A DNA stretch of 64,000 nt, taken from Candidatus Dechloromonas phosphoritropha. Lineage in GTDB: Bacteria; Pseudomonadota; Gammaproteobacteria; Burkholderiales; Rhodocyclaceae. The stretch is taken from NCBI GenBank assembly GCA_016722705.1, contig JADKGN010000001.1:620001-684000 (forward strand), written 5' to 3'. Shown here one piece after another: positions 34,750 to 44,218 of the stretch (the first letter of the stretch is position 1; each line of letters starts with the position of its first letter). Position numbers and translations under genes: made by a program. The notes beneath the pieces are model-generated. The model was not told where the DNA came from. It saw only the letters and a list, made by a program, of their open reading frames with translations, and did no database searches.

Positions 34750-35935
34750 TCAGTCGACGCGCTGGTAGAGCGTGACGACGCAGGCGCCGCCCAGCCCGAG
34801 GTTGTGCTGCAGCCCAAGACGGGCGCCGGCAACCTGGCGTTCGCCTGCTTCGCCGCGCAACTGTTCAACCAGTTCAACGCACTGGGCAAGGCCGGTCGCC
34901 CCCAGCGGATGCCCCTTCGACAGCAATCCCCCCGACGGATTGGTCACGATGCGTCCGCCGTAGGTGTTGTCCCCATCGGCGATGAACTTCTCGGCGCCGC
35001 CGTCCGGACAGAGACCTAGCCCCTCGTAGATGAGCACCTCGTTCTGCGCGAAGCAGTCGTGCAGTTCGACGACATCGAGATCTTCAGGACCGATCCCGGC
35101 CTGCGCATAAACCTGGGCGACCGCCTCGCGTGTCATGTCGTCCCCGACCAGTGCCATCATGCTGCGCTTGTCGAAGGTTCCCGGACGATCGGTCGTCATC
35201 GCCTGGGCGGCGATGAACACCCGGCGGTCGAGGTTCATGCGGTCGGCGAAGCGCCGTGACACGAGAATCGCCGCCGCCGCACCGCAGGTCGGCGGGCAGG
35301 CCATCAACCGCGTCATGCCGGCTTCCGGAAAGACCATCGGCGCCGCCATGACCTCCTCCTCGCTCACCACCTTGCGGAACAGCGCCAGCGGATTGTGCGC
35401 CGCGTGGCGGCTGGCCTTGGCCCGCACCCTGGCAAAAAGGTTGGGCTTGACGCCATAGCGCTCCATGTACTCCTTGCCGGCGCCACCGAAGTAACGCAGC
35501 GCGATGGGCACATCGTAGGGCGTGATCTCGTCGCACAATTCGTCGAAGCGCGAGAAGGGCGACGGTCGATCGGTCCACTGCCCGGACAGCGCGCCCGGCT
35601 GCATCTGTTCGAAACCGAGGGCCAAAACGCAGTCGACCGCACCCGACTCGACCAGTTGCCGCGCCAGGAAGAGCGCCGTCGACCCGGTGGAGCAGTTATT
35701 GTTGACGTTGGCGATCGGGATGCCGGTCATCCCGACCTCGTAGAGCGCGCGTTGCCCCGAGGTCGAGTCGCCGTAGACATAGCCGGATCGCCTGCTGCAC
35801 GGCGCCGTAACTCAGTCCCGCGTTGTCCAGCGCCTTGCGCACCGCCGCCGCGGCCATCACGTCATAGGGGTCGCTGGCGCCCGGCTTGCCGAAGGGCACC
35901 ATCCCGACGCCGGCGACAAAAGCTTTTTCCCGCAT
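34750..35935 (-). pseudogene. thiolase / lipid-transfer-type ketoacyl-CoA thiolase with a one-base frameshift
   Basis: The 5' part (MREKAFVAGVGMVPFGKPGA to YGAVQQAI) and the 3' part (GYVYGDSTSGQRALYEVG, VNNNCSTGSTALFLARQL, HDCFAQNEVLIYEGLGL, SGGLLSKGHPLGATGLAQ) are in different frames and meet near 35783-35790, where one extra C would explain the shift. Together they give about 394 residues of an SCP2-type thiolase, with the nucleophilic Cys in NNNCSTG and the His of HPLGATG. These enzymes cleave 3-ketoacyl-CoAs, often branched or sterol-derived. An internal start at 35730 exists but would lack the N-terminus. The rest is perfectly kept, so a read error is a serious possibility. Confidence 0.85.
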
Positions 35936-36223
35936 TCGCTGTCTCCTCCCGTACGCCGGCTGACGTTAAGGAGCAAACGCAGCCGAATATGTTCAAATTC
36001 GGCAATTCTCCACCAATCGCGGCAAGAAGTCGTCTCACATGACGGGAAATGTTGCTTAAACGCATATACACCCATCGTGGGGGGTGGCTTGCCATGCTGT
36101 TGCCGCTAGACTCGCCACTGGATTTCGATATATATGTATCAGTTGCGCGCCAAATGCTTGATCAATCCGTAATTGCATTGCCTGCTGCGGCGACTTACAG
36201 TTCAATTCCGGAGGGGGACCCTA

Positions 36224-38155
36224 GTGAACAAGACTGCAATGCAACGCCTGCCCGTGCGCACCGCACTGGCTTCCGCCATGCTGATTGCCTTCAGCGGCAG
36301 CGCCCTGGCATTCGAGTTCGAGCTCGAGGACGGAGTCAAGGGCAGCTGGAACAACACCATTTCATTCGGCGCCAACTGGCGGATGACGAGGCCCTACGCC
36401 GGACTGTACAGCCAGCCGGATGGCGCGCGCATCGGTCTCACCGACGGCAAGCGCGGATCGGGCGGCAGCGCCACCGACGCCGGTAACCTGAACTACGAGA
36501 AGGGTGACGTGGTCAATGCCCCGCTACAGATCCTCTCCGACTTGGCAATCAGCAAGGGCGACCTCGGTGCCTTCATCCGCGTCAAGGCCTGGTACGACGT
36601 CGCCATGGAGAACAAGAACCGACCCTACGGCAACGCCGACAACGGCTATGCCAAAGGTAAGGAACTTTCCGACAGCAGCCAGCCGGACCTGCTCAAGTAC
36701 TCCGGCATCGCGCTGCTCGACGCCTACGTCTACAACACCTTCGATGTCGGCACCCCGCTCCAGATCCGCCTTGGTAACCAGGTCGTAAACTGGGGTGAGA
36801 GCCTCTTCGTCCAGGGCATCAACCAGCTCAACCCGGTCAACCTGCCGGCGCTACGCAAGCCGGGCACCGAAGTCAAGGAGGCTCTGCTGCCAGTATGGAG
36901 CATCGACGCCAACATCGCCCTCGGCGGCGGCGCATCGCTCGAAGGCTTCTATCAACTCAAGTGGGAGCAGAGCCTGGTCGACAGTTGCGGCGGCTACTAT
37001 TCGCCGGTCGAATTCGCGATCACCACCGATGCCAATCGCGGAACCAGTTGTTCCGGGGTAACCACCGCGCTTTACCCGGGCCAGAAGTTTGATACCCCGA
37101 CCCTGTTGCGGACTGGCCTCTTCTTCCCCCTGACCAATGGCAAGGATGGCTCGAACACCGGCCAGTTTGGCGCTGCGTTCCGCATACCAATCGACGCCAT
37201 CGACTCCGAGTGGGGCCTGTACGGCATGCGCATCAATTCACGGACGCCAATCATTTCCGCCTACACCGGAACCTGGGGCAGGACACCGGCACAACTCCGG
37301 ACCCTTGTCAATCCGGTGGCCGCCCAGGAAGCGGCACTTGGTGCTCTTGGGGTCAAGTCTGCATATGGCTTCTGGGAATACCCTGATGGCATCAACATCT
37401 ATGGCACCACGCTGTCGACCAATATCGCCGGCTGGTCGGTCGGCGCCGAGTTGGGCTATACGCCCAACCAGCCTGTGCAGGTCAACGGCAACGACATCCT
37501 GTACAGCGCCACGGCTGGCGTCGGCCCGATGGCGCCGCGGACGAGGGCGGCGACAGCGGCCGGCTTAGGCAATACAGTGCACGGCTATGACCGCTTTCGC
37601 AAGACACAGTTGCAGGTCAATACCGTCAAGATCCTGCCGAGCATGCTTGGGGCGACGCAGGGCGTATTTATCGCCGAAATCGCCGGACAGTGGGCATCGA
37701 ATACCAACGACCAGGCCGAACGCGAAGGGATCCGCTATGGCCGCGCCTTCATCTTTGGACTGGGGTCGAGCGGTGGGGCTGGCGCCTTCAATACCGGCAA
37801 TACCTGCAACCCGGCAAGTCCGCTTTGGAACCCGCAGCGCAACGGCTGCAACAACGACGGTTACGCCACCAGCACGGCCTGGGGCTATCGCCTGAAGGCG
37901 TCGCTCGACTACACGGGCGCCTTCAACACCGGCTTCACGCTGACGCCTTCGGCTTTCTGGTCGCATGACGTCAACGGCTACTCGGTCGATACGCAGTTTA
38001 TCAAGGACCGCATGATCCTCGGCCTCGGCCTGCGGGCGGACTACCAGAAGAAGTACACGATCGACCTCGGCTACACGGCCTTCCTCGACAATGCCAAGTA
38101 CGACCCGTTCAAGGACCGTGACTACCTGAGCCTTGCGTTCAGCACCACGTTCTGA
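36224..38155 (+). CDS. DUF1302 family protein, probable outer-membrane protein
   Basis: 643 residues. GTG 36224 is the start, decided by GGAGGGGG just upstream; the signal peptide ends at SGSALA. The mature protein is rich in alternating Tyr/Ser/Gly/Asn strands (GSWNNTISFGANWRM, FVQGINQLNPVNLPALRKPG, IDLGYTAFLDNAKYDPFKDRDYLSLAFSTTF with its C-terminal Phe; only shorter pieces matter), as in porin-like barrels. DUF1302 genes commonly stand next to DUF1329 genes and RND transporters, as here. Substrate unknown; a hydrophobic one is likely from the neighbourhood. Confidence 0.9.
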   Translation: MNKTAMQRLPVRTALASAMLIAFSGSALAFEFELEDGVKGSWNNTISFGANWRMTRPYAGLYSQPDGARIGLTDGKRGSGGSATDAGNLNYEKGDVVNAPLQILSDLAISKGDLGAFIRVKAWYDVAMENKNRPYGNADNGYAKGKELSDSSQPDLLKYSGIALLDAYVYNTFDVGTPLQIRLGNQVVNWGESLFVQGINQLNPVNLPALRKPGTEVKEALLPVWSIDANIALGGGASLEGFYQLKWEQSLVDSCGGYYSPVEFAITTDANRGTSCSGVTTALYPGQKFDTPTLLRTGLFFPLTNGKDGSNTGQFGAAFRIPIDAIDSEWGLYGMRINSRTPIISAYTGTWGRTPAQLRTLVNPVAAQEAALGALGVKSAYGFWEYPDGINIYGTTLSTNIAGWSVGAELGYTPNQPVQVNGNDILYSATAGVGPMAPRTRAATAAGLGNTVHGYDRFRKTQLQVNTVKILPSMLGATQGVFIAEIAGQWASNTNDQAEREGIRYGRAFIFGLGSSGGAGAFNTGNTCNPASPLWNPQRNGCNNDGYATSTAWGYRLKASLDYTGAFNTGFTLTPSAFWSHDVNGYSVDTQFIKDRMILGLGLRADYQKKYTIDLGYTAFLDNAKYDPFKDRDYLSLAFSTTF

Positions 38156-38185
38156 CACCGATAATCGACTGAAGGAGACAACCCC

Positions 38186-39538
38186 ATGAATTTAAGACTG
38201 AAACTGGTGACTGTTGCGATCGGCTGCGGCCTGATGAGCGGGGCCGCGCTGGCCGGCACCTCGGCGGCCGATATCGAGCGCCTGGGCAAGGACCTGACGC
38301 CGACCGGCGCCATCCGCGCCGGCAACGCCGACAATTCCATCCCCGAATGGAAGGGTGGCCTGACCACGCCCCCGACCGGCTGGAAGCCCGAACAGGGCTA
38401 CATCGACCCGTTCGCCAACGAGAAGCCGCTATTCACGATCACCGGCGCCAACGCCGACCAGTACAAGGAGAAGCTCAGCCCGGGTCTGACGGCATTGCTC
38501 AAGAAGTACCCGAACTTCACGATGCCGGTCTACCCGGCGCATCGCACGGTGGCGCTGCCCAAGACAGCCACCGACCTGATCAGGGCCGAAGCTCCCAGAA
38601 TCGAGATGAAAGACGGCCATATCATCGGCCGTCTGCATTCCAACGTGCCCTTTCCGGTTCCCAAAACTGGCCAGGAAGCGATCCAGAATCACCTCCTGCG
38701 CTACATGGGTGGAGGTTATGAGCGTACCTATGTCTGGTTCCCGGTACGCGCCAATGGCGATACCTACAAGGTCACCTTCGTCGACCGCGTGGTGACCGCC
38801 GCCAATTTCGAGCCGCCGCAGGAAGGCAACATGGGTTTCGCTTATTTCGGCCGCTTCACCTCGCCGGCGACCCTCGACGGTACGAACTATCTGGTTCATG
38901 AGCCGATCGACCAACTCAACGACTCACGTTCGGCATGGATCTACAACTCGGGGCTGCGTCGCGTGCGCCGTGCGCCAGATCTGGCTTTCGACAATATCGC
39001 CGATGGCACGGAAGGCATGCGCACGACCGACCAGTATCTCGCTTACAACGGTTCCATTGAACGCTACGACTGGAAGCTGGTCGGCAAGAAAGAGATGTAC
39101 GTGCCATACAACACGTACAAGATCGGCGACAAGAAGCTCAAGTACACCGACATCATCGACAAGAACACGATCAAGAGCGACCTGATGCGCTATGAACTGC
39201 ATCGCGTCTGGGTCGTCGAGGCGACGCTGAAGGCAGGGCAGAAGCATATCTACGGCAAACGCACCTTTTACCTTGATGAGGACAGCTGGAATGTTCTCGA
39301 AGAGGATTCCTACGACACGCGCGGCAACCTCTGGCGCGTCGGCATTCATGGCTTGCGCCAGAATTACGATGCCCTCGTACCCTGGAGCAACGTCCAGGTG
39401 TGGCACGATCTGAGCAACGGCAACTACCTGGTCACCCACCTCGACAATGAGACCTCGCAGCCCATCGTTTTCGGCAAGAAGGCCAAGTGGTCGGACTTTC
39501 AGGCAGACGCCCTGCGCCGCGCTGGCGGCACTCGCTGA
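38186..39538 (+). CDS. DUF1329 family periplasmic protein (first copy)
   Basis: 450 residues with a signal peptide (KLVTVAIGCGLMSGAALA). Family landmarks: LGKDLTPTGAIRAGNADNSI, LLRYMGGGYERT, WIYNSGLRRVRRAPDL, LMRYELHRVWVVEATL and KRTFYLDEDSWNVLEEDSY. The fold is thought to be LolA/LolB-like and able to hold lipid-like molecules. It follows the DUF1302 gene by 30 bases with GAAGGAG before the ATG, and is closed by a strong terminator. A second copy lies at 47993-49312. Confidence 0.92.
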   Translation: MNLRLKLVTVAIGCGLMSGAALAGTSAADIERLGKDLTPTGAIRAGNADNSIPEWKGGLTTPPTGWKPEQGYIDPFANEKPLFTITGANADQYKEKLSPGLTALLKKYPNFTMPVYPAHRTVALPKTATDLIRAEAPRIEMKDGHIIGRLHSNVPFPVPKTGQEAIQNHLLRYMGGGYERTYVWFPVRANGDTYKVTFVDRVVTAANFEPPQEGNMGFAYFGRFTSPATLDGTNYLVHEPIDQLNDSRSAWIYNSGLRRVRRAPDLAFDNIADGTEGMRTTDQYLAYNGSIERYDWKLVGKKEMYVPYNTYKIGDKKLKYTDIIDKNTIKSDLMRYELHRVWVVEATLKAGQKHIYGKRTFYLDEDSWNVLEEDSYDTRGNLWRVGIHGLRQNYDALVPWSNVQVWHDLSNGNYLVTHLDNETSQPIVFGKKAKWSDFQADALRRAGGTR

Positions 39539-39577
39539 CCGTCCGGTTGCCGCCCTGATGCCGAGGGCGCAGCACTG

Positions 39578-39611
39578 ACGACCATCGAGCAGTCGATGGT
39601 CGTTTTTTTTT
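39578..39611 (+). terminator. Rho-independent terminator after the DUF1329 gene
   Basis: ACGACCATCGA (39578-39588), loop GCAG, TCGATGGTCGT (39593-39603), then a run of T. Perfect 11-bp stem. It separates DUF1302-DUF1329 from the downstream pair, at least in part. Confidence 0.9.
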
Positions 39612-39631
39612 CGCGAACAGGAAGGTAAACG

Positions 39632-40606
39632 ATGAAAAAAATGATGATGACGGCGCCACTTGCGGCCCTCCTCGCCAGTGTTCTCGTGACACCGCCGCTG
39701 CCTGCGTGGGCCGATGAGAAGCCTCGCCTCGTGGTATCGAGAGTCCCGATGAAGCAGGACAGGATCCTTCTGCTCGATGCCTTCCGCGCTAACCAGCGTG
39801 CGGTCGCGGTCGGCGCGCGCGGGACGGTATTCGTTTCCACCGATGGCGGCGTGGACTGGAAAAGTCAGCGCACGGCATCGACACGCACGCTGACCGCGGT
39901 TACCGCGCTCAATGACAGGATCTGGCTGGCGGTTGGCCATGGCGGAACCATCCTTCGTAGCGAGGATGGCGGCCAGACCTGGATGCCGGTCGAGGTGCCG
40001 GAGGCCGGAACCGACGCTCTGCTTGGCGTGACAGTGCTCGATGCCAGGACACTGGTTGCCTACGGCGCCTTCGGCCTCTTTCTCAAGTCAACCGACGAAG
40101 GACGCACGTGGACCCGTCAGGACGTGGTCGAGGAAGGCTTCGACCGGCACATCGCGAAAGTCATCCCGCTCGGCGAAGCGTTGGTCCTGGTCGGCGAATC
40201 GGGAACCATCGCCCGGTCGACCGATGGCGGCACGACCTGGACCAAGGTCGACTCGCCATATGAAGGCTCCTTCTTCGGCGGTCTGCGGACTGCCGATGGC
40301 AGCGCCCTGATCTTCGGCATGCGCGGCAACGTCTTCCGCTCGACCGACGCCGGCTGCACATGGAAGAACGTCGAGACCGACACCAAGGTCGCCTTCAACG
40401 GCGGCCGGGCATTCGACGACGGCATGGTCGTGCTCACCGGTAATTCCGGCAAGCTGGCGATCAGTCGCGACAACGGCCAGACCTTCGAGGTGAAAGATCT
40501 GCCAGGCCGGGGGTACGCAAACGTCCTCAAACGCGGCGACGGCGAACTGCTGGTCGTTGGCGACCGCGGAATCACCCCGGTGCCGGCAACCCTGCTGGCC
40601 AAGTAA
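39632..40606 (+). CDS. YCF48/Hcf136-like exported beta-propeller protein
   Basis: 324 residues with a signal peptide (PLAALLASVLVTPPLPAWA). The mature part holds about six BNR-like repeats with the S-T/E-D-G-G-x-x-W pattern (STDGGVDWKSQ, SEDGGQTWMPV, STDEGRTWTRQ, STDGGTTWTKV, STDAGCTWKNV, SRDNGQTFEVK). Plant and cyanobacterial relatives help assemble photosystem II; in non-photosynthetic bacteria the group usually pairs with RND/MMPL transporters, as here (37 bases upstream of one), probably as a periplasmic assembly or adaptor part. Confidence 0.9.
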   Translation: MKKMMMTAPLAALLASVLVTPPLPAWADEKPRLVVSRVPMKQDRILLLDAFRANQRAVAVGARGTVFVSTDGGVDWKSQRTASTRTLTAVTALNDRIWLAVGHGGTILRSEDGGQTWMPVEVPEAGTDALLGVTVLDARTLVAYGAFGLFLKSTDEGRTWTRQDVVEEGFDRHIAKVIPLGEALVLVGESGTIARSTDGGTTWTKVDSPYEGSFFGGLRTADGSALIFGMRGNVFRSTDAGCTWKNVETDTKVAFNGGRAFDDGMVVLTGNSGKLAISRDNGQTFEVKDLPGRGYANVLKRGDGELLVVGDRGITPVPATLLAK

Positions 40607-40642
40607 GCAATACCCACGACGGAAGCGACCGGGAGGCATGGC

Positions 40643-43027
40643 GTGAAGACAGATTCCAGAAAGACAGGTGATATCGGCCTGCAGGCCCACGAGTTCAGCA
40701 ACACGTGGGTAGGCAAGGTGTCATACTGGATTTTTCACCTGCGCAAGCCGTTGTTGCTGTTGTTCATACTGATAACCATCGCCCTCGCCTATTCAGCCAG
40801 CCACTTGCGGGTGGGCGCCGGGTTTACCAAGATGATCCCGCTCAAGCATGAGTACATGCAGACCTTTCTGGAGTACCAGAACGACTTCGGTGGGGCTAAC
40901 AAGATCCTGGTTGCCGTCAAGGCAACGAATGGCGACATCTACACCAAGGACTTCATGGAAACCCTGCGCAAGGTTACCGAGGATGTGTTCTACATCAAGG
41001 GCGTCGAGCGCAGTTCGGTAACCTCGCTGTTCACCTCGAATGTCCGCTACACCGAAGTTGTCGAGGACGGGTTCCGGGGTGGCAACATCATCGCGGCGGA
41101 CTTTGCCGGCACGCCGGAGCAACTCAAGGGCGTACGCGACAACGTCGCCAAGTCCGACTGGGGCGGCCGCATCGTTGCCACCGACAGGACTGCCGCCATG
41201 GTCGTCGCCACCCTGCAGGAAAAGGACCCCGATACCGGTGAGCGCCTCAACCTGCAGGAAGTCGCCAAGAAACTCGAGGAAATCCGTCAGGCAACCGAAA
41301 ACAAGGATGTCACGGTCCACATCATCGGCTTCGCCAAAGCCGTTGGCGACATCGCCGCAGGTGCGGCTGGCGTCATCGTCTTCTTCGGCATCGCCTTCGT
41401 CATTACCGCCGCCCTCCTGTACTGGTACTCGGGGTCCGGCATTCTCGCCTCGTACGCCCTCATCTGCGCCGTTGTGCCGGTGATCTGGCTACTCGGCCTG
41501 CTGCCCATCTTCAAGCTCACACTGGACCCGATGTCGATCCTCGTGCCCTTCCTGATCTTCTCGATCGCCATCTCGCACGCAGTGCAGATGACCAGTTCCT
41601 GGAAACAGGAAACCATGGCCGGCGCCGACGGCATCAAGGCTTCACGGCTTTCCTTCGAGAATCTCTTCATTCCCGGCGCCGTCGCCCTGCTGGCCAACGC
41701 CATCGGCTTCATGGTCATCGGCATGGTCCAGATCGAAATGGTCCAGGAACTGACCATTACCGCGACGCTGGGCGTCACCGTTATGATCGTCACCAACAAG
41801 ATGCTGCTGCCGATCCTTCTGTCATACCGGAAGATCTCTCCGGAACAGACGCGGAAGATGCACGGCCATGAAGCCAGCGCCGACCGCCTCTGGGAAAAAT
41901 TTGGCGTCCTCGCGACTCCGAAGGGCGGCGCCGTCGCCATCGCCATCGCCCTCGTCACGCTCGGCATCGGCCTCTATGTCGCGAAGGACCACAAGGTTGG
42001 CGACCTCGGTGACGGCGTTCCGGAACTGCGGCCAAATTCCCGTTACAACGAGGACGTCCGCATCATCACCTCGAACTTTGCAATCGGCGTCGATGTCCTG
42101 CAGGTCATCGCCGAGGCCAAGGGTGCCGACTCGCCGTGCGTCGATCGCACGGTGATGGACAAGATGGAGGAGTTCGAACTGGGCATCCGCCAGAACGACG
42201 GCGTGGCCGCGGTTCGCGGTCTTGCCGGATTCGTCAATATTGTCACCCAGGCCTACGCGGAAACCAACATAAAGTGGCAGGCACTGCCTCAGGACAAGGC
42301 CCAGATCGCCCAAGGCGTGGGCTTCGCGACACGGCTCGGCAACGAATTGATGAATTCGACGTGCACCGCGATGCCGATCTCGATCTTCACCCGCGATCAT
42401 AAAGCTGAGACCATTGCCAGCGTCGTCGATCAGATCAAGGCGTTCAAAAGCGAGTACGACACCGATGAACTCAGGTTCCGTCTGGCCAGCGGCAACGTCG
42501 GCGTCATGGCTGCCACCAATGAAACGGTGGCGGCCGCCGACAGGTGGGTCAACCTCGCCCTCTTCGGTTCCGTGGCTCTGTTGTGTATCCTCATGCTGCG
42601 CTCGGTTCCCGCTACGCTGTGCATCATCCTGCCGCTCGGGCTGGTGACGGTACTGTGCAATGCGCTGATGACCTGGCTCGACATCGGCCTCAAGGTCAAT
42701 ACCCTGCCGGTCGTAGCGCTCGGTGTCGGTGTCGGCGTCGACTACGGCATCTACCTCTTCGAACGCATCAAGCACGAAATGGATATCGGCCTGAATCTGC
42801 GTGACGCCTTCGTCCAGGCGCTGAAGCAGCGTGGCACCGCGTCGGTATTCACGGCGGTGACGATGACCGTGTCGGTCGCCACCTGGGCCTTCTCGGATCT
42901 GAAGTTCCAGGCGGACATGGGCATCCTGCTGGCATTCATGTTCCTGGTCAACGTCTTCGGCGCCATTCTCCTGCTGCCGGCGCTGGCAGCCTTCCTGGTC
43001 GGCAACCGGAAGACGAAGGCCTCCTGA
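40643..43027 (+). CDS. RND-superfamily (MMPL/HAE3 type) transporter
   Basis: 794 residues. One helix near the N-terminus (LLLLFILITIALAYSAS), a large periplasmic loop, then a block of five helices (from VIVFFGIAFVITAALLYWY), a second loop and a closing block (ALLCILMLRSVPATL to FMFLVNVFGAILLLPALAAF). GVGVDYGIYLFERIKHEMD in the second block is the proton-relay region of the superfamily. Such proteins move lipids, sterols, hopanoids or hydrophobic compounds with proton flux. The start is GTG 40643 (or nearby), with GGGAGG upstream. Confidence 0.92.
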   Translation: MKTDSRKTGDIGLQAHEFSNTWVGKVSYWIFHLRKPLLLLFILITIALAYSASHLRVGAGFTKMIPLKHEYMQTFLEYQNDFGGANKILVAVKATNGDIYTKDFMETLRKVTEDVFYIKGVERSSVTSLFTSNVRYTEVVEDGFRGGNIIAADFAGTPEQLKGVRDNVAKSDWGGRIVATDRTAAMVVATLQEKDPDTGERLNLQEVAKKLEEIRQATENKDVTVHIIGFAKAVGDIAAGAAGVIVFFGIAFVITAALLYWYSGSGILASYALICAVVPVIWLLGLLPIFKLTLDPMSILVPFLIFSIAISHAVQMTSSWKQETMAGADGIKASRLSFENLFIPGAVALLANAIGFMVIGMVQIEMVQELTITATLGVTVMIVTNKMLLPILLSYRKISPEQTRKMHGHEASADRLWEKFGVLATPKGGAVAIAIALVTLGIGLYVAKDHKVGDLGDGVPELRPNSRYNEDVRIITSNFAIGVDVLQVIAEAKGADSPCVDRTVMDKMEEFELGIRQNDGVAAVRGLAGFVNIVTQAYAETNIKWQALPQDKAQIAQGVGFATRLGNELMNSTCTAMPISIFTRDHKAETIASVVDQIKAFKSEYDTDELRFRLASGNVGVMAATNETVAAADRWVNLALFGSVALLCILMLRSVPATLCIILPLGLVTVLCNALMTWLDIGLKVNTLPVVALGVGVGVDYGIYLFERIKHEMDIGLNLRDAFVQALKQRGTASVFTAVTMTVSVATWAFSDLKFQADMGILLAFMFLVNVFGAILLLPALAAFLVGNRKTKAS

Positions 43028-43041
43028 CCGGCGGAGACATC

Positions 43042-43077
43042 AAACGCGGCGTGAACCGGCGGTTCGCGCCGCGTTTT
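43042..43077. terminator. Bidirectional Rho-independent terminator
   Basis: AAACGCGGCG pairs with CGCCGCGTTT, with an inner GAACC/GGTTC stem and loop GGC, flanked by A-run and T-run. It lies between the convergent RND gene and the esterase gene and should serve both. Confidence 0.9.
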
Positions 43078-43107
43078 CATTCCACGACGGAGCGCCCGGC
43101 AAGCGCA

Positions 43108-44085
43108 TCAGACACGCCCCCAGCCGGCTCGCTTCTCAAGGAACTCGGCAACATACTTGTCCGCCAGCTTGCTCTCGGGCAACTGCCCTATCGCCTGGAA
43201 TACGTGGGGCATGCCATCGAAAACATCGAGCTGGACATCGACCCCGGAGCCGTGCGCCTTGGCAGCCGCCCGCGTCGAATCGTCGAGCAGCATCTCGTTG
43301 CTGCCGACCTGGAACAGCATCGGCGGCAGGCCCGTGAAATCGCCGGTCAACGGCGAGACTAATGGCGTCATGTGCAATTCCGGCTCGGATAGGTACATCT
43401 CGCCGAACCAGCGCAGCATGGCCACCGAAAACATGGGGTCGCTCGCCTCGTTGACCGCGGCGCTGCGCCCGCTCAGCGAGAAGTCGGTCGCCGGCGAGAG
43501 CAGAATCGCGGCAACCGGCAGCGGAAGACCCTCGGCGCGGGCGCGCATCAGCGTCACCAGCGCCAGGTTGCCGCCGGCTGAATCCCCGCAGATGACGATG
43601 TTGCCCGCCGGATGGCCGTTGTTTAGCAGCCAGCGATACGCCGCGAGGCAGTCGTCGGAAGCCGCTGGATAGGGGTGTTCGGGCGCCAGCCGATAGACCG
43701 GCATCAGGGCGCGAGCGCCTGATGTCCGGCACCAGCGGGCGATCATCGCCGACTGGGTGCGGGGGATGCGGAAGCAGAAAGCGCCACCGTGCAGATAGAG
43801 AAATACACGATCGAGGCGGCTCTGCGGCACTTCCAGCCACTCGGCCCGCACTTCGTCGCAATCCTGGCGGGTTATCCGGACATTCGCGGCCGGTTGTCCG
43901 AGATTGTGGTCAACCGTGGCGATGCGTTTGCGCAACTCATGAATGAAATCGTTCGAAAAGCTCATGCGCTTGAACGAGAAACGTAGCAGGTTGTCGATAA
44001 TGAACTGCGCCGACTCGCTTCCCATGTGCGGAATCAGGCGGTAATAGGGTGGCGCCGAAATCTTCGGGGCAAATTCCGAATCCAT
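43108..44085 (-). CDS. alpha/beta hydrolase, hormone-sensitive-lipase (esterase) type
   Basis: 325 residues. HGGAF at 99-103 is the oxyanion-hole motif of the HSL group, GDSAGGN with Ser169 the nucleophile elbow; a later Asp (NEMLLDDS region) and His (DGMPHVFQ) complete the triad. No signal peptide. It hydrolyses an ester, probably of a short or medium acyl chain, in the cytoplasm. Its place next to acyltransferases suggests lipid turnover. Confidence 0.92.
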   Translation of the reverse strand: MDSEFAPKISAPPYYRLIPHMGSESAQFIIDNLLRFSFKRMSFSNDFIHELRKRIATVDHNLGQPAANVRITRQDCDEVRAEWLEVPQSRLDRVFLYLHGGAFCFRIPRTQSAMIARWCRTSGARALMPVYRLAPEHPYPAASDDCLAAYRWLLNNGHPAGNIVICGDSAGGNLALVTLMRARAEGLPLPVAAILLSPATDFSLSGRSAAVNEASDPMFSVAMLRWFGEMYLSEPELHMTPLVSPLTGDFTGLPPMLFQVGSNEMLLDDSTRAAAKAHGSGVDVQLDVFDGMPHVFQAIGQLPESKLADKYVAEFLEKRAGWGRV

Positions 44086-44218
44086 GCATGTCTCCTGGCT
44101 CCTGGGCCGACGCCGGATACGCCAGCCAGATTCCCGCCGACTATCTGGCCAGCGGCGGGATATTCAGATTGTTCTTCCCGGGCCGTCTGGCCGGCGTCGG
44201 GTTACCGTCGCTCCGCTC

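Noticed and set aside
36060..36120. Sigma-54 type promoter (TGGC...TTGC) upstream of the DUF1302 gene
   Set aside because: The spacing between the two boxes is eleven bases rather than seven, so it does not fit the consensus.
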